From: an alpha proteobacterium IMCC14465
Lineage (GTDB): Bacteria > Pseudomonadota > Alphaproteobacteria > RS24
Direction: 5' to 3'
DNA length: 64,000 nt
NCBI GenBank assembly: GCA_000293845.2
Contig: ALYF01000003.1
Coordinates: 310,001-374,000 of the forward strand
The notes beneath the pieces were generated by a model. It was not told where the DNA came from. It was given only the letters and a program-made list of their open reading frames with translations, and ran no database searches. Below, piece after piece: positions 9,030 to 19,898 of the stretch; positions within the stretch are counted from its first letter, which is position 1; each line of letters opens with the position of its first letter. The position numbers were made by a program, and so were the translations under genes.

Positions 9030-10931
9030 ATGAATATGGATACAAAAGCATATGATGTGATTGTGATTGGCGGCGGCCATGCAGGGTGTGAGGCGGCGGC
9101 GGCATCTGCGCGCCTTGGTGCGCAAACCCTACTTGTCACACATAAGCTTGAAACTATTGGCGAGATGTCCTGCAACCCGGCCATTGGCGGTGTTGGCAAG
9201 GGGCATTTGGTGCGTGAAATTGATGCGATGGATGGCCTAATGGCGCGAGTTGCTGACCGTGGTGGCATTCAATTCCGCGTCTTGAACCGGCGAAAAGGCC
9301 CTGCTGTGCGCGGCCCGAGGGCGCAGGCCGACAGGAAGCTTTACCGCGAGGCTATGCAGGCCGAGCTGGCTGCCGTTGAGGGGTTGGATATTGTTGCCGC
9401 GGCGGTGGCAGATATTCTCACCGATAATGGAAGCGCGAGCGGTGTGGTTTGTGAAGATGGCCGACAGTTTTCTGCCCCTGCCATTGTGTTGACGACCGGA
9501 ACGTTTCTGGACGGCCTTATTCACATTGGTGAAAAGCGGATACCTGCGGGGCGGCATGGCGAGGCGCCGGCAAAAAAGCTTTCTGAACGGCTCTATGCTC
9601 ACGGGTTTAAAATGGGGCGGTTAAAAACCGGCACACCAGCACGCTTAGACGGCAGAACAATTAATTATGATAAATGTGAGCCGCAACCGGGCGATATGCC
9701 AGCTGAGCCGTTTTCGTTTCTGACTGAGCGCATCACAACACCTCAAACCATGTGTCACATTACCGGCACGACCCCTGAGACGCATAAAATTATTGCTGAT
9801 AATCTTAAGCTGTCGCCGGTTTTCTCTGGTCAGATTGATGGTGTTGGGCCACGCTACTGCCCGTCCGTTGAGGACAAGATTCACCGCTTTGCTGACCGCG
9901 GGCGGCATCAGATATTTCTGGAGCCTGAAGGCCTTGATGACCACACGGTTTACCCAAACGGTATCTCGACGGCGCTGCCGGAAAATATTCAGGAAGCTTT
10001 TGTGCGCACCATTCCCGGGCTGGAGGATGTCACGATTTTGCGCCCCGGTTATGCCATCGAATATGATTACATAGATCCGCGCGAATTATTCCCCAGCCTT
10101 GAGGCAAAAACGTTCCCCGGGTTGTTCTTGGCGGGTCAGATTAATGGCACGACAGGCTATGAAGAGGCGGCGGGACAAGGCTTGGTCGCCGGGCTAAATG
10201 CCGCGCGTAAGGCTGGCGGTGGTGACATTTTCGTGCCCGACCGCGCTGAGGCTTATATCGGCGTGATGATTGATGATTTGGTTACGAAGGGTGTGAGCGA
10301 GCCTTACCGCATGTTCACGGCGCGCGCGGAATACAGACTTTCCTTGCGTGCCGACAATGCAGACCAAAGACTAACCCCGACGGGCATTGCGCTTGGCTGT
10401 GTTGGCTCTGCAAGGCGAAAGGCTTGGGAAGAGAAGCGAGATGCGCTGGCTGTTGCAAGAGGTTTTGCTGCCGAAACAAATATGACGCCAAACGAGGCTC
10501 AGAAGCACGGGCTGCCTGTTAATGCTGACGGTATTCGCCGGAGCATATCGGACTTGCTGGCGCACCCGGATATTGAGTGGGCGCAGTTGCAGGCAATATG
10601 GCCTGAAATGTCTGAATGGTCGCCGGCGGTGCGGCTTCAAGTTGAGACAGACGCGCAATATGCGGGTTATCTCGACAGGCAAAAAGCTGATATTGCCGCC
10701 TTCCGACGGGATGAACGACTTCATCTTCCTAAAAACATGGATTTTCTGTCTCTCGAAGGAATGTCAAATGAGGTCAGGCAGAAGCTTGCGGCGGCTCAGC
10801 CGACCACATTGGGACAGGCGGCGCGTGTCGATGGCATTACCCCTGCGGCATTGACGCTTTTGTTGCACCTCGCCAAGCGCGATGCTAGTGCGACATCACC
10901 CAAGCGCATGCCGGAGGGGGCAGATGCTTAA
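9030..10931 (+). CDS. mnmG: tRNA uridine-5-carboxymethylaminomethyl(34) synthesis enzyme MnmG
   Basis: The FAD-dependent partner of MnmE (GidA). The 633-residue protein has the N-terminal dinucleotide-binding motif [12 protein letters not shown] (about 12–23), [21 protein letters not shown], the FAD-binding second glycine motif TGTFLDG and [20 protein letters not shown], all GidA signatures. The stop overlaps the rsmG start (10924–10931). Met3 is a possible alternative start. mnmE–mnmG–rsmG–parA–parB is the common origin-proximal gene string. Confidence 0.96.
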   Translation: MNMDTKAYDVIVIGGGHAGCEAAAASARLGAQTLLVTHKLETIGEMSCNPAIGGVGKGHLVREIDAMDGLMARVADRGGIQFRVLNRRKGPAVRGPRAQADRKLYREAMQAELAAVEGLDIVAAAVADILTDNGSASGVVCEDGRQFSAPAIVLTTGTFLDGLIHIGEKRIPAGRHGEAPAKKLSERLYAHGFKMGRLKTGTPARLDGRTINYDKCEPQPGDMPAEPFSFLTERITTPQTMCHITGTTPETHKIIADNLKLSPVFSGQIDGVGPRYCPSVEDKIHRFADRGRHQIFLEPEGLDDHTVYPNGISTALPENIQEAFVRTIPGLEDVTILRPGYAIEYDYIDPRELFPSLEAKTFPGLFLAGQINGTTGYEEAAGQGLVAGLNAARKAGGGDIFVPDRAEAYIGVMIDDLVTKGVSEPYRMFTARAEYRLSLRADNADQRLTPTGIALGCVGSARRKAWEEKRDALAVARGFAAETNMTPNEAQKHGLPVNADGIRRSISDLLAHPDIEWAQLQAIWPEMSEWSPAVRLQVETDAQYAGYLDRQKADIAAFRRDERLHLPKNMDFLSLEGMSNEVRQKLAAAQPTTLGQAARVDGITPAALTLLLHLAKRDASATSPKRMPEGADA

Positions 10932-11604
10932 GGCTGACGCCAATCCTGATGTTGAAAACCTTGTTCAGGCATTCAATGTTTCACGTGAAACAATTGAACA
11001 ATTAGCTGTCTATCAAACCCTTCTAAAAAAATGGCAGAATTCGATTAATCTCGTTGGCCCTGCCACACTCGATCAGTTCTGGACACGCCACGTCGCGGAC
11101 TCTGCTCAGCTCGCCTCATTGGTGTCGCCACTGGCGCGAAAATGGGTTGACCTTGGAAGTGGGGGCGGGTTTCCCGGCCTTGTGATTGCACTCATATGGG
11201 CGGGTCGCCCGGCTGAAGACGGTGCGGTTGTGCATTTGATTGAAAGCGACGGCAGGAAATGTGCATTTTTGAAAACTGTTATTCGAGAGACCGGCGCACC
11301 TGCGGAGGTGCATGAGGGGCGAATTGGGGATATGCGCCAACAAAAACCGGATATATTTGCAAATATTGATGTTATCAGCGCGCGTGCGCTTGCGCCGATG
11401 GATAAACTCCTCGCCATGTCCGCACCATATTTTGATATCCACACAATAGGCCTGTTTATGAAGGGGCGCGGGTGGCAAGAGGAATTGACGGCGTGCGAAG
11501 TTTCGTGGAAGATGCCGTTAGAGGTTGTGCCCAGCAAGACGGATCAGGAGGCTAAAATTTTGGTTTGCCGCCAGCCCGAATTGCGCCAATCTGGTTTACA
11601 TTAG
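10924..11604 (+). CDS. rsmG: 16S rRNA (guanine(527)-N7)-methyltransferase RsmG
   Basis: RsmG (GidB) methylates G527 of 16S rRNA using S-adenosylmethionine. I choose the ATG at 10924, inside the mnmG stop region, which gives 226 residues beginning MLKADANPD; a longer frame exists but its extra residues are mnmG coding sequence. The SAM-binding loop [14 protein letters not shown] and [13 protein letters not shown] are family signatures. The N-terminal [11 protein letters not shown] is encoded partly by a parS palindrome, a known coincidence of centromere and coding sequence in this gene. Confidence 0.94.
   Translation: MLKADANPDVENLVQAFNVSRETIEQLAVYQTLLKKWQNSINLVGPATLDQFWTRHVADSAQLASLVSPLARKWVDLGSGGGFPGLVIALIWAGRPAEDGAVVHLIESDGRKCAFLKTVIRETGAPAEVHEGRIGDMRQQKPDIFANIDVISARALAPMDKLLAMSAPYFDIHTIGLFMKGRGWQEELTACEVSWKMPLEVVPSKTDQEAKILVCRQPELRQSGLH
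10977..10992. promoter_or_regulatory. parS centromere-like site 2, inside rsmG
   Basis: A second exact TGTTTCACGTGAAACA palindrome lies within the rsmG coding sequence, where it encodes part of the VSRET motif. It is identical to site 1 and exactly 2,000 bases from it. Confidence 0.95.
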
Positions 11605-11687
11605 TTTGGTTGTTGGTTTTGCCTCTAAGACCCTGTTTTGTTGATTTTGGCAAGTATATAAATAGAGTTAATAACGAGGAATAGATT

Positions 11688-12599
11688 TTGTCAGTTCAGC
11701 CCGTCACATCGCAAGCCCCCACCTCTGATAAGGGTGCCGCCGATAAAGCCGCCTCTGTTGCCCCTGCTGGGCCGCGCATTTTGGCGGTTGCTAATCAAAA
11801 AGGTGGGGTGGGCAAGACAACAACAACCATCAACCTTGGCACGGCGCTGGCGGCAATTGGTGAGCGTGTTTTGTTAATAGATCTCGACCCGCAGGGCAAT
11901 GCCAGCACCGGGCTGGGTGTTAATCCAACAGAACGCGAGGCTTCGGCCTATGAGCTGTTATTGGATGAAACAAATCTGGAAAATGCGGTTGTGAAAACTG
12001 TTGTTCCAAATTGTGACCTTGTGGCGTCTAGTATGGATTTGCTGGGTATCGAGGTCGCTCTGGCAGATAATCCGCGGCGTTTGCACCGCCTCAAAGAGGT
12101 GCTTGAGGCGTGTGCGGTGCATTATAATTATGTGCTGATTGATTGTCCGCCGTCGTTGAATATGCTGACGCTCAACGCTATGACGGCGGCAAATGCTGTG
12201 CTGGTTCCCATGCAATGTGAATTTTTTGCGCTTGAGGGGTTAAGCCAACTGCTTAAAACAATCGAACAGGTGCGCACGGCGCTCAATCCGGGGTTGGAAA
12301 TTCAGGGCGTGGTTCTGACCATGTATGATCCGCGCAATAACCTGTCGGGTCAGGTTGAAGAGGATGTGCGCACACATCTTGGGGAGCGGGTCTATAAGAC
12401 TGTAATACCCAGAAATGTGCGTATTTCAGAGGCGCCATCATTTGGACAGCCGGCGCTTCTATATGATCATAAATGTGCCGGAAGCCAGGCTTATATGCGG
12501 CTGGCCTCTGAGCTTATTCAGCGCGAGCGGCAACTAAACGCCGCCTCTAATAATGAGGGTAGCGCTGTGATTGAAAAGGGAGAGCATCATGGCGGATAA
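11688..12599 (+). CDS. parA: Chromosome partitioning ATPase ParA (TTG start)
   Basis: ParA is the Walker-type ATPase that, with ParB–parS, segregates origins. The 303-residue protein has the deviant Walker A KGGVGKTTT (38–46), LIDLDPQGNAS, and YVLIDCPPSLNMLT. The chosen TTG start at 11688 follows GAGGA at 11676–11680 with a seven-base gap; no better ATG precedes the Walker motif. About 30 low-complexity Ala/Ser/Pro residues precede the ATPase domain. It overlaps parB by 11 bases. Confidence 0.95.
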   Translation: MSVQPVTSQAPTSDKGAADKAASVAPAGPRILAVANQKGGVGKTTTTINLGTALAAIGERVLLIDLDPQGNASTGLGVNPTEREASAYELLLDETNLENAVVKTVVPNCDLVASSMDLLGIEVALADNPRRLHRLKEVLEACAVHYNYVLIDCPPSLNMLTLNAMTAANAVLVPMQCEFFALEGLSQLLKTIEQVRTALNPGLEIQGVVLTMYDPRNNLSGQVEEDVRTHLGERVYKTVIPRNVRISEAPSFGQPALLYDHKCAGSQAYMRLASELIQRERQLNAASNNEGSAVIEKGEHHGG

Positions 12600-13533
12600 A
12601 AAAAGAGGTTTGGGGCGCGGCTTGTCGGCGCTAATCGGCGATGTTGATATCGGGTTGGCTGCAACAGCTAAAGACCAGCCAAAGGACCAAAATGAGCTAA
12701 AGACTAAAAAGAATAGCAATCTATCGCAGGACAAGTCTGCCCAAGGCCTCAACACTGTTGGGGTGGAGGCTCTTGTGCCGGGCAAGTTCCAGCCACGGCG
12801 TGAATTTGATAAAGACGCGCTCAAAGATTTGGCGAATTCTATCCGCGAAAAGGGCATATTACAGCCGATTTTGGTGCGCTCAAACCCAGATGAAGGCGCT
12901 AAAGCTCCCTATGAAATCGTAGCTGGCGAGCGGCGTTGGCGTGCGGCGCAAATCGCGCAGCTTCATGATGTTCCTGTCATTGTGCGGGAGATGACTGATA
13001 ATGAAGCTCTTCAAATTGGCATTATCGAGAATGTTCAGCGCTCTGACCTTAATCCGATTGAAGAGGCTGAGGCTTTTCAAAGATTGATTGATGAGTTCAG
13101 CTATACGCAGGAGGTGCTGGCAAAGACGCTAGGTAAGAGCAGAAGTCATATTGCCAATACGCTGCGCCTCGTTGGCGCATCTAACAAAGTGCGCGATTAT
13201 CTTGTGGCGGGCAAACTCTCCGCCGGCCATGCGCGCGCCCTATTGGGGCACCCCCGCGCGGATAGTTTGGCTTCAGATATTGTCAAAAAAGGCTTAAGTG
13301 TTCGTGAGGTTGAGAGGCTTGTTGCTGTTAAAAATACAAGTAAAAGTGGGTCTAAGAGCAAAAAATCGTCGGAAAAGGATACCGATACACGCGCTCTGGA
13401 AAAGTCAATTGCCGATAAGCTTGGTCTGAGTGTTGCGATACAACACGAAAAAGATGGCGGTCATGTGCGGGTCGCTTATAAGACGCTCGAACAGCTTGAT
13501 GAGGTGGTTCGGCGTTTAATGTCAACATCTTGA
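12589..13533 (+). CDS. parB: Chromosome partitioning protein ParB
   Basis: ParB is the CTPase clamp that loads at parS. I use the ATG at 12589 (MADKKRGLGRGLSALIGD), preceded by AAAGGGAGAG, rather than an ATG six codons upstream; it overlaps the parA end. Visible elements are the RGLGRGLSALI N-terminus that contacts ParA, the ParB/Srx box with GERRWRAAQ, the ENVQRSDLNPIEEAEAF motif, a helix-turn-helix (LAKTLGKSRSHIANTLRL) and a Lys/Ser-rich linker before the dimerisation domain. Two cognate parS sites lie upstream. Confidence 0.96.
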   Translation: MADKKRGLGRGLSALIGDVDIGLAATAKDQPKDQNELKTKKNSNLSQDKSAQGLNTVGVEALVPGKFQPRREFDKDALKDLANSIREKGILQPILVRSNPDEGAKAPYEIVAGERRWRAAQIAQLHDVPVIVREMTDNEALQIGIIENVQRSDLNPIEEAEAFQRLIDEFSYTQEVLAKTLGKSRSHIANTLRLVGASNKVRDYLVAGKLSAGHARALLGHPRADSLASDIVKKGLSVREVERLVAVKNTSKSGSKSKKSSEKDTDTRALEKSIADKLGLSVAIQHEKDGGHVRVAYKTLEQLDEVVRRLMSTS

Positions 13534-13539
13534 ATTAAT

Positions 13540-14628
13540 TTATCTTTTAGCCGCGCGCGCGAGACGTAACATGGCGTAAGCCGCAAGCGTCACATCGGGG
13601 CTTCCTGTTTCCCGACAGCTGGTCTCTGTTTCATGGATAATATTCAGGGCGGTTGAGATTTTGGCTTTCGGCCAGAGGCTGATTTGCCGCTCAACGGTTG
13701 ACACTCTTTTAAAATGTAAAGAGGGGCGGAAGGCGGCGCGCATCGCTTCATTGCGTGACATGCCATTTTCAATATGCCCTTGTGCGAGATGTAGGTTCTG
13801 AAAATGTGTCCGCAAGCGGTTCAGCACGGCAGGTGCTGGCGTCCCCGCCAAGGACAAGCGGGTTAGCGCTTGGTCGGCATCATTCAGCATGCCGCCGGCG
13901 ACAGCATCAATCATGTTTTCCACGGAGGCCGCAGCCCCATCACCAATCATTTGCTCGACATCATCCAGCGTAATCATCACGACATCACGTCCGGCTCTTT
14001 TTTCTGAGCCGCGCGGTCCGACAAAAAGCGCTAGCCTTTCCAGTTCTTGGCGTGTCACCCCTCTGTCAGCGCCAAGCCGTTGGCTCAGTCGGTCCATCGC
14101 GGCGGCTTCGATGCGGAAACCTTCGGCTTCCAACCATGCGCGTGCCAATCTTTGGATGGTGCCGGGGTCATCTTCGAAACATGGCAGCGCCATAGAGTTT
14201 TTGTCACTTTCAACGGCTTTACGCAGTTTTGATGCGGGTGTCAGCTTGCTGGCCTCAATAATGACAAGTGCTTCAGCTACCGGGTCAGCCAGATAATCCT
14301 TAACAATTTGGGCGTTTTGATCGCCATTCGTTCGGAGCATGACGACCCGTCGGTTCTGGCTGTTAGGGTCAGCAAACATGGAGACGGAGGCAGCCTCATT
14401 GCGTAAAAGCCCTGGATCACGGGCAAGTGTGGCAGCATCCAGATCAACACGCTCTATTGCGCCGGCCATCGGGTCTGCGTCCTGTGTGCCGCCGCTTAAA
14501 GCATGATTGGCAAGCGTTCTGGCATGCTCGCGTATCATGCCGAGATCACTTCCATAAATCAGAACAAGTAAAATGTTCGGGTCTGGTGACTTTATAAAGC
14601 CCTCAACCTGATGCGCTTTCAATTTCAT
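13540..14628 (-). CDS. holA: DNA polymerase III subunit delta
   Basis: The delta subunit opens the beta clamp in the clamp loader. I start at the ATG at 14628 ([16 protein letters not shown]), which overlaps the lptE stop as ATGA (14625–14628); 362 residues. Family features include LIYGSDLGMIREHARTL, the RFC-like ATPase fold and the C-terminal helical region (RLRTHFQNLHLAQ). It faces parB, with convergent ends only six bases apart. holA with lptE and leuS is a standard operon. Confidence 0.9.
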   Translation of the reverse strand: MKLKAHQVEGFIKSPDPNILLVLIYGSDLGMIREHARTLANHALSGGTQDADPMAGAIERVDLDAATLARDPGLLRNEAASVSMFADPNSQNRRVVMLRTNGDQNAQIVKDYLADPVAEALVIIEASKLTPASKLRKAVESDKNSMALPCFEDDPGTIQRLARAWLEAEGFRIEAAAMDRLSQRLGADRGVTRQELERLALFVGPRGSEKRAGRDVVMITLDDVEQMIGDGAAASVENMIDAVAGGMLNDADQALTRLSLAGTPAPAVLNRLRTHFQNLHLAQGHIENGMSRNEAMRAAFRPSLHFKRVSTVERQISLWPKAKISTALNIIHETETSCRETGSPDVTLAAYAMLRLARAAKR

Positions 14629-15200
14629 TTTTGCGCCTGAAGCCCGTACCAATTACTCAGTTTCAGCACGATTTTTTGGGCGGCACTTTGGGCGGTTCGG
14701 GATTGGGCGCTTTCCAGCGCAATCAGATTGGCATATTCGTTAACATCGACATTGAAAGATGTCGTGGCGGAAGCCGTCCCGCCCGTCACATTTTTGCCAG
14801 CCTCAACATCATATAGTGTGTAGCGCAGATTGAGTGTGAATCGTGTGCGTGCTTCACGGCTATTCGCATCCATAAGCGCGCCAATGTCGTTGCCTTCGGC
14901 GATAATATCGAGACGATAGGCTGGCGTGCCTCTTGATTTGAGGGTTTTGGCGAGGGCGTTATAAACCTCGCGGCTTAAATCATTATCGGCCCCCGCCCCG
15001 GATGGGTGCTGGATTTGTATTTTTGAGAAAAGTGACGACTGCCCCGGTGTGTTACCTTCGGCATAAAGCGGCTTAAAACCGCATGCGGATAGGCCAAGAC
15101 CTATAAAACTCACAGCGCAAAGAACAAGAAGCCCGCGCCCGCATTTTTGCCGAGCTTCGTGAAAAGACTGTGCGGCATATTTTGGCGCGGTCTTAAACAA
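14625..15200 (-). CDS. lptE: LPS-assembly lipoprotein LptE (probable TTG start)
   Basis: LptE plugs the LptD outer-membrane barrel that delivers lipopolysaccharide. The N-terminus has a hydrophobic stretch followed by the lipobox LSACGF with the lipidated cysteine, then KPLYAEG, a typical LptE start. No ATG occurs between the leuS stop and the lipobox; the in-frame TTG codons at 15203 and 15200 overlap the leuS end and are the best starts, giving about 191 residues. A longer frame to 15341 is leuS antisense-frame sequence and is unlikely to be used. Later [16 protein letters not shown] fits the family. Confidence 0.85.
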   Translation of the reverse strand: MFKTAPKYAAQSFHEARQKCGRGLLVLCAVSFIGLGLSACGFKPLYAEGNTPGQSSLFSKIQIQHPSGAGADNDLSREVYNALAKTLKSRGTPAYRLDIIAEGNDIGALMDANSREARTRFTLNLRYTLYDVEAGKNVTGGTASATTSFNVDVNEYANLIALESAQSRTAQSAAQKIVLKLSNWYGLQAQK

Positions 15201-17790
15201 CAAAATTGATAATTTTCCCGGGAACAAAAATAAATTTCCTAATATCTTTATCTGCAATCGCCTTAATGACGCGTTCATCGGCAAGTGCAAGCGTCTTGAT
15301 GTCGTCTTCACCGGCATCGGCGGGTGCTTCAATTTCCGCACGTTTTTTACCGTTAACCTGAACCGGCAATGTTATCACATCATCCATAAGAACGGCGTCA
15401 TCTGCAACAGGCCATTTCGTTTTAGCGAGAATTTGTTGGTGCCCAAGGCGTTGCCAGCACGTCTCTGCCAGATGCGGTATCATCGGTCCCGCCATAATGA
15501 TGAGGTAGCTAAGCCCTTGAAACAATACGGGTTTGCTGATGCCATCATTGGTTGCGGCAGAAGAGAGCGCGTTACTTAATTCGTAAATGCGTGCTACCGC
15601 CTTGTTAAATGCCAGCCTGTTCAGGTCATCCGTGGTTGCGGCCAAAGCCTGATGAACGGTTTTATAAAGCGCCTTGTCTGCCTCGCTTTGGGGGTGAACC
15701 GCCTGTTCATGTTTATCGGCTAAATTTGCAAGGGTGGAAAGTTGGTCAGCGTGACTGTCAACCAGACGCCAAAGTCGTTGAATGAAGCGATAAGCTCCTT
15801 CGACGCCTGCATCTGTCCAATGCACATCGCGTTCGGGGGGGCTGTCGGACAGCATGAACCAGCGCGCCGTGTCTGCGCCATATTTGGCGATGATATTTGT
15901 CGGGTCGACGACATTCTTTTTCGACTTCGACATTTTTTCTACCGGCCCAACATTAATCGCAACAGACATATCGGATTTTAAAACATGCTGGCCGTCTTCA
16001 GTCTGGGTCACCTCGTCAGGTGTCACAAATATTTTATCTGGTGTGCTGAAAGTCTCGTGGATCACCATGCCTTGCGTAAATAGACCGGCGAATGGTTCTT
16101 TCAGGTGTAAATGCCCTGTTTTTTCCATGGCGCGCGCGTAGAAGCGGGAATACAGCAAATGCAAAATGGCATGTTCAATACCGCCAATATACTGGTCAAC
16201 GGGGAGCCAATAAGCGACGGATTTTGCATCCGTTGCACTGTTTTCGCATAGCTCTGTAAAGCGCGCATAATACCAAGAGCTGTCGATAAAGGTGTCAAAC
16301 GTGTCTGTTTCGCGTTGCGCATCTCCCCCGCATGACGGGCAGGTGGTGGTCTTCCAATCAATGTCTCTATCTAGCGGATTGCCTGGCTTGTCAAAACTTA
16401 CATCCTCTGGCAGCGTCACCGGCAAATCGGATTTTGCCACCGGCACGACACCACATGAACCGCAATGAACGATAGGTATCGGGCAGCCCCAATATCGTTG
16501 ACGCGAGACGCCCCAATCGCGCAGGCGATAATTGGTTTTCCGTTTGCCGCGCCCGAGCGTTTCAAGTTTCTCGGCAACAGCCTGAAATGCCGCCGCCGGA
16601 GTGAGGCCATTCATAAAATCAGAATTAATCATCTTGCCATCACCAATAAAGGCGTCGTTTTCAATCTCATAATCTTCGGCAGCTGCGCCTTCTGGTAACA
16701 CAACGGGGATGACGGGCAGGTCATATTTACGCGCAAAATCGAGGTCACGCTGGTCATGTGCCGGACAGGCATAAACAGCACCCGTCCCATATTCCATCAA
16801 AACAAAATTGGCGACATAGACGGGCAGCATCCAGCTATCATCCAGCGGGTGGGAGGCTTGAATATTTGTGAACACACCTTTCTTTTCGGCGGCTTCAATA
16901 TCGGCCTCGCTTGTCCCGCGCTGTGCGCATTCCGTCAGAAATGCCGCCATCTCTTCATTGGTTTCTGCGAGCTTGCGTGCGAGTGGGTGGTCAGGCGAGA
17001 TGGCGCAGAAGCTTGCGCCATAAAGTGTGTCGGGTCGTGTGGTATAAATATCGAGATGCTCAAATCCCTCTGGCGCGCCCTTTAGGTCAAAGCGCAACTC
17101 CATCCCCTCAGAGCGGCCAATCCAGTTTTTCTGCATAAGGCGCACATTTTCAGGCCAGCGCGTGAGACCCTCCAAATCGTTAAGCAATTCTTCGGAATAA
17201 TCAGAAATTTTAAGAAACCATTGCGTCAGGTTTTTTTGCTCAACTGGCGCGCCTGAGCGCCAACCTCGCCCATCTATAACTTGCTCATTTGCGAGCACCG
17301 TTTGATCTACCGGATCCCAATTAACAATACTTTCGCGGCGCTCGACAAGTCCGGCCTCAAGAAAATCCAGAAACATGGCCTGTTCATGTTTGTAATAGGT
17401 CGGGTCGCACGTCGCGAATTCACGCGACCAATCAATCGCCAGCCCCATGGATTTTAGCTGGTCGCGCATTGTGTCTATATTTTGATATGTCCAGTCCCGC
17501 GGATGCACATTTTTTTCCATGGCGGCATTTTCTGCCGGCATGCCGAAAGCGTCCCATCCCATAGGGTGCAAAACATTATAACCCTGTGCCATGCGAAAAC
17601 GGGCAATAACATCGCCCATTGTATAATTCCTGACATGCCCCATATGAATCCGCCCGGATGGATAGGGAAACATTTCGAGGACATAATATTTTTCACGGCC
17701 GTCATCAGCCGCACCTGCCGCAAAACAGTTTTCGGCATCCCAGATTTTTTGCCAATTCGGCTCGTGTGTCTGAGGTTCGTAAGAAGACAT
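15193..17790 (-). CDS. leuS: Leucyl-tRNA synthetase
   Basis: This class I synthetase charges tRNA-Leu. The 865-residue protein contains the HIGH-equivalent HMGH (in [20 protein letters not shown]), the editing (CP1) domain with TTRPDTLYG, the zinc-type insert CGSCGVVP, and [12 protein letters not shown]. The C-terminal domain ends [11 protein letters not shown]. It is the first gene of a leuS–lptE–holA operon. A DUF3576 lipoprotein gene lies 25 bases upstream on the same strand. Confidence 0.97.
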   Translation of the reverse strand: MSSYEPQTHEPNWQKIWDAENCFAAGAADDGREKYYVLEMFPYPSGRIHMGHVRNYTMGDVIARFRMAQGYNVLHPMGWDAFGMPAENAAMEKNVHPRDWTYQNIDTMRDQLKSMGLAIDWSREFATCDPTYYKHEQAMFLDFLEAGLVERRESIVNWDPVDQTVLANEQVIDGRGWRSGAPVEQKNLTQWFLKISDYSEELLNDLEGLTRWPENVRLMQKNWIGRSEGMELRFDLKGAPEGFEHLDIYTTRPDTLYGASFCAISPDHPLARKLAETNEEMAAFLTECAQRGTSEADIEAAEKKGVFTNIQASHPLDDSWMLPVYVANFVLMEYGTGAVYACPAHDQRDLDFARKYDLPVIPVVLPEGAAAEDYEIENDAFIGDGKMINSDFMNGLTPAAAFQAVAEKLETLGRGKRKTNYRLRDWGVSRQRYWGCPIPIVHCGSCGVVPVAKSDLPVTLPEDVSFDKPGNPLDRDIDWKTTTCPSCGGDAQRETDTFDTFIDSSWYYARFTELCENSATDAKSVAYWLPVDQYIGGIEHAILHLLYSRFYARAMEKTGHLHLKEPFAGLFTQGMVIHETFSTPDKIFVTPDEVTQTEDGQHVLKSDMSVAINVGPVEKMSKSKKNVVDPTNIIAKYGADTARWFMLSDSPPERDVHWTDAGVEGAYRFIQRLWRLVDSHADQLSTLANLADKHEQAVHPQSEADKALYKTVHQALAATTDDLNRLAFNKAVARIYELSNALSSAATNDGISKPVLFQGLSYLIIMAGPMIPHLAETCWQRLGHQQILAKTKWPVADDAVLMDDVITLPVQVNGKKRAEIEAPADAGEDDIKTLALADERVIKAIADKDIRKFIFVPGKIINFVV

Positions 17791-17815
17791 AATACCGTTC
17801 TAATGAGAGAGGAGG

Positions 17816-18328
17816 CTAATTTCCGGCTTCAAGGGTCAGAATATGAAGCTCACGGGCGCGCGATAGGATGGCGTTTTCAAGCTTGATGGCAATTTCGGGG
17901 CTCAGCGTGGCATCTTGCCAGCCATTAGATGTACGCTCTTGCTTGAAGGCTGAAACACGAAGACCGTCAGCACGAAGGTTTTTATCCAATATATAGACAG
18001 TCACCTTAAACCGCTCCTTTGGGGCGCTACGGCTTTGATACCAGTCGGTAATCACAATACCGCCAATCGGATCGGCTGAGGTCATCGGCATGAAAGAAAG
18101 CGCATCAAGCGTTGCCTGCCAGATAAACCCATTTACACCAAGTTCGGTCTCTGAATTAGAGATTTGGGCGTCGCCCCCGCCGAACAGCCCCTTTGGACCT
18201 TTTTCGAGCTTAAACGAGCTACACCCGGCCACAAACACTGTGATGAGCGTGACGAGAAGCGCGTTTTGTAAAAGCGTATATGCAGAGAGAAAGTGTGATT
18301 TTTTTGGACGGTGTATGTTTTGAGTCAT
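17816..18328 (-). CDS. DUF3576 domain lipoprotein
   Basis: A 170-residue protein with a basic N-terminus, one hydrophobic segment and a lipobox ending VAGCSS, so probably outer- or inner-membrane anchored in the periplasm. The remainder (NGFIWQATLDALSFMP, DPIGGIVITDWY) matches DUF3576, a family almost confined to alphaproteobacteria and regularly placed beside leuS. The function is unknown; placement upstream of leuS–lptE suggests a cell-envelope role, which is inference only. Confidence 0.85.
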   Translation of the reverse strand: MTQNIHRPKKSHFLSAYTLLQNALLVTLITVFVAGCSSFKLEKGPKGLFGGGDAQISNSETELGVNGFIWQATLDALSFMPMTSADPIGGIVITDWYQSRSAPKERFKVTVYILDKNLRADGLRVSAFKQERTSNGWQDATLSPEIAIKLENAILSRARELHILTLEAGN

Positions 18329-18470
18329 TAAATAGCCTGTATCGTCTCATCAAATTTTTAAAACAATAACATATCCGCCAATGACTTAAACCTTAAATTT
18401 GCCAAGCAGAAAAGAAGCCATCAGAACATTAAATTCAGCGCGTTAGACTCAAAGTGTTAAATTATGAGTG

Positions 18471-19022
18471 TTAAATGGCGAAGCTTTCAATTGCCGCATA
18501 ACCGATAATATTTGTTGGTATCATACCCAGTCTCTTCAGCCTTGTTTCGGACATGCCCCCTAACGCATAAACCGGACAAGGGCTATTTTGTGCCAGCGCA
18601 GCAAATCGTGTCGGCCCGAGTGCGGGGGCGTCTGGATGGCTCTTGGTTGGGAAAACTGGTGATATCAGAACGGCATCAACGCGCATGCGCCCCGCAACAG
18701 ACAGCCCGCGCGCACCATGAACGGAAAGCGTCACCGGCGCTGCGGCTGGCAGGCGGGAAAGATGACGATATAAAGACGGGGCTTGTTTTTCCGGCATATG
18801 CAGACCGGCGTTAAGCGCAATCGCCAGATTTGGGTCTCCCGCAATGCTGAGAATGAGGCCTTGCTCGGCGCAGATGGTCGCGGCATGTTCTGCCATTTTT
18901 TGTCGATTAGGTGCGTCGTAATCACGCAAAATCACGCCCGTCCCCTGCGGCAGCGCGGTCAGCACCTCTTCCCAGTTTGGCAGGCGATGACGATCGGTCA
19001 TGAAAAATCTTGGCGGTAGCAT
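18471..19022 (-). CDS. Thiamine phosphate synthase-like protein (TenI/ThiE fold)
   Basis: A short 183-residue TIM-barrel protein resembling ThiE/TenI: HGARGLS near the middle, DAVLISPVFPTKSHP and PVYALGGM followed by SETRLKRL correspond to the substrate phosphate-binding loops. It is shorter than canonical ThiE (about 210 residues), and no other thi genes are near, so catalytic thiamine synthesis is doubtful; TenI-like or regulatory roles are possible. Such a gene is often found near yggS in alphaproteobacteria. Met8 is an alternative start. Confidence 0.75.
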   Translation of the reverse strand: MLPPRFFMTDRHRLPNWEEVLTALPQGTGVILRDYDAPNRQKMAEHAATICAEQGLILSIAGDPNLAIALNAGLHMPEKQAPSLYRHLSRLPAAAPVTLSVHGARGLSVAGRMRVDAVLISPVFPTKSHPDAPALGPTRFAALAQNSPCPVYALGGMSETRLKRLGMIPTNIIGYAAIESFAI

Positions 19023-19179
19023 ATGTCTTTTCTTTATGGTCTATTCAGTGAGACTTGTCTTCGAGGCTTGCCTCATTAAGACTGGCCTTCGAGACTTATT
19101 TGTCGGCTGTGATCACAATACCTGCTTATGATAAGGTAAGACGATTTGAAAATCTGCATTACATATAAGAATTTATATT

Positions 19180-19872
19180 ATGACCGAGACACGCGATCAA
19201 GATAATCAAGAGAATGATGGCATGACCGCTCCTGAAAGGCTGGCTAAAATCCGGCATGAGGTTGCGGGCTTGTCGGCGCGCGTCGAGCTTATTGCGGTTT
19301 CCAAAACTTTTCCCGCCACAGCCATAACGCCCGTGCTGGCGGCTGGGCATCGTGTATTTGGTGAAAACCGCGTTCAGGAGGCGGCAGAAAAGTGGCCCGA
19401 TTTGAAGTCTTCCTTTCCCGATACTGAATTGCATTTGATTGGTCCCTTGCAAAGCAATAAGGCCGCCCAGGCGGTTGCGTTATTTGATGTCATACACAGC
19501 CTTGACCGCATGAAGCTGGCGCGGGTCTTGGCTGATGAAATGACACGCCAAGACCGCCACCCTAAAATTTTGGTGCAAGTTAATACGGGTCAAGAGGATC
19601 AAAAGTCAGGCATTTCGCCGGAGGAAACAGCTGATTTTATTCGCGACTGCCGCGAGATATTAAACCTCAACATTGCAGGTCTTATGTGTCTGCCCCCGCA
19701 GCAAGATGTTGCCGGTCCTCATTTTGCGCTTTTACAGAAACTTTCTCAGCAATGTGATGTGCCACTTTTGAGCATGGGGATGAGCGGGGACTATGAAGAA
19801 GCCATTAAATTTGGCGCGACGCATATTCGGCTCGGGACTGCGATTTTTGGCCCTCGCACCGCAAAGCTTTAA
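19180..19872 (+). CDS. yggS: YggS family pyridoxal phosphate homeostasis protein
   Basis: A 230-residue single-domain PLP-binding TIM-barrel. The PLP lysine lies in AVSKTFPA, followed by FGENRVQEAAEKW, LIGPLQSNKAAQA and LSMGMSGDYEEAI, all family landmarks. YggS proteins buffer the pyridoxal phosphate pool in the cytoplasm. It is divergent from the ThiE-like gene with a 157-base gap. The start at 19180 has no strong ribosome site; an in-frame ATG fourteen codons later (19222) is an alternative. Confidence 0.9.
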   Translation: MTETRDQDNQENDGMTAPERLAKIRHEVAGLSARVELIAVSKTFPATAITPVLAAGHRVFGENRVQEAAEKWPDLKSSFPDTELHLIGPLQSNKAAQAVALFDVIHSLDRMKLARVLADEMTRQDRHPKILVQVNTGQEDQKSGISPEETADFIRDCREILNLNIAGLMCLPPQQDVAGPHFALLQKLSQQCDVPLLSMGMSGDYEEAIKFGATHIRLGTAIFGPRTAKL

Positions 19873-19898
19873 AGAGTATTTATTTCAGCTTGTGATGA

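Noticed and set aside
14628-14652. Upstream eight-codon extension of holA
   Set aside because: It lies inside lptE; the ATGA overlap at 14625–14628 gives the conserved N-terminus.
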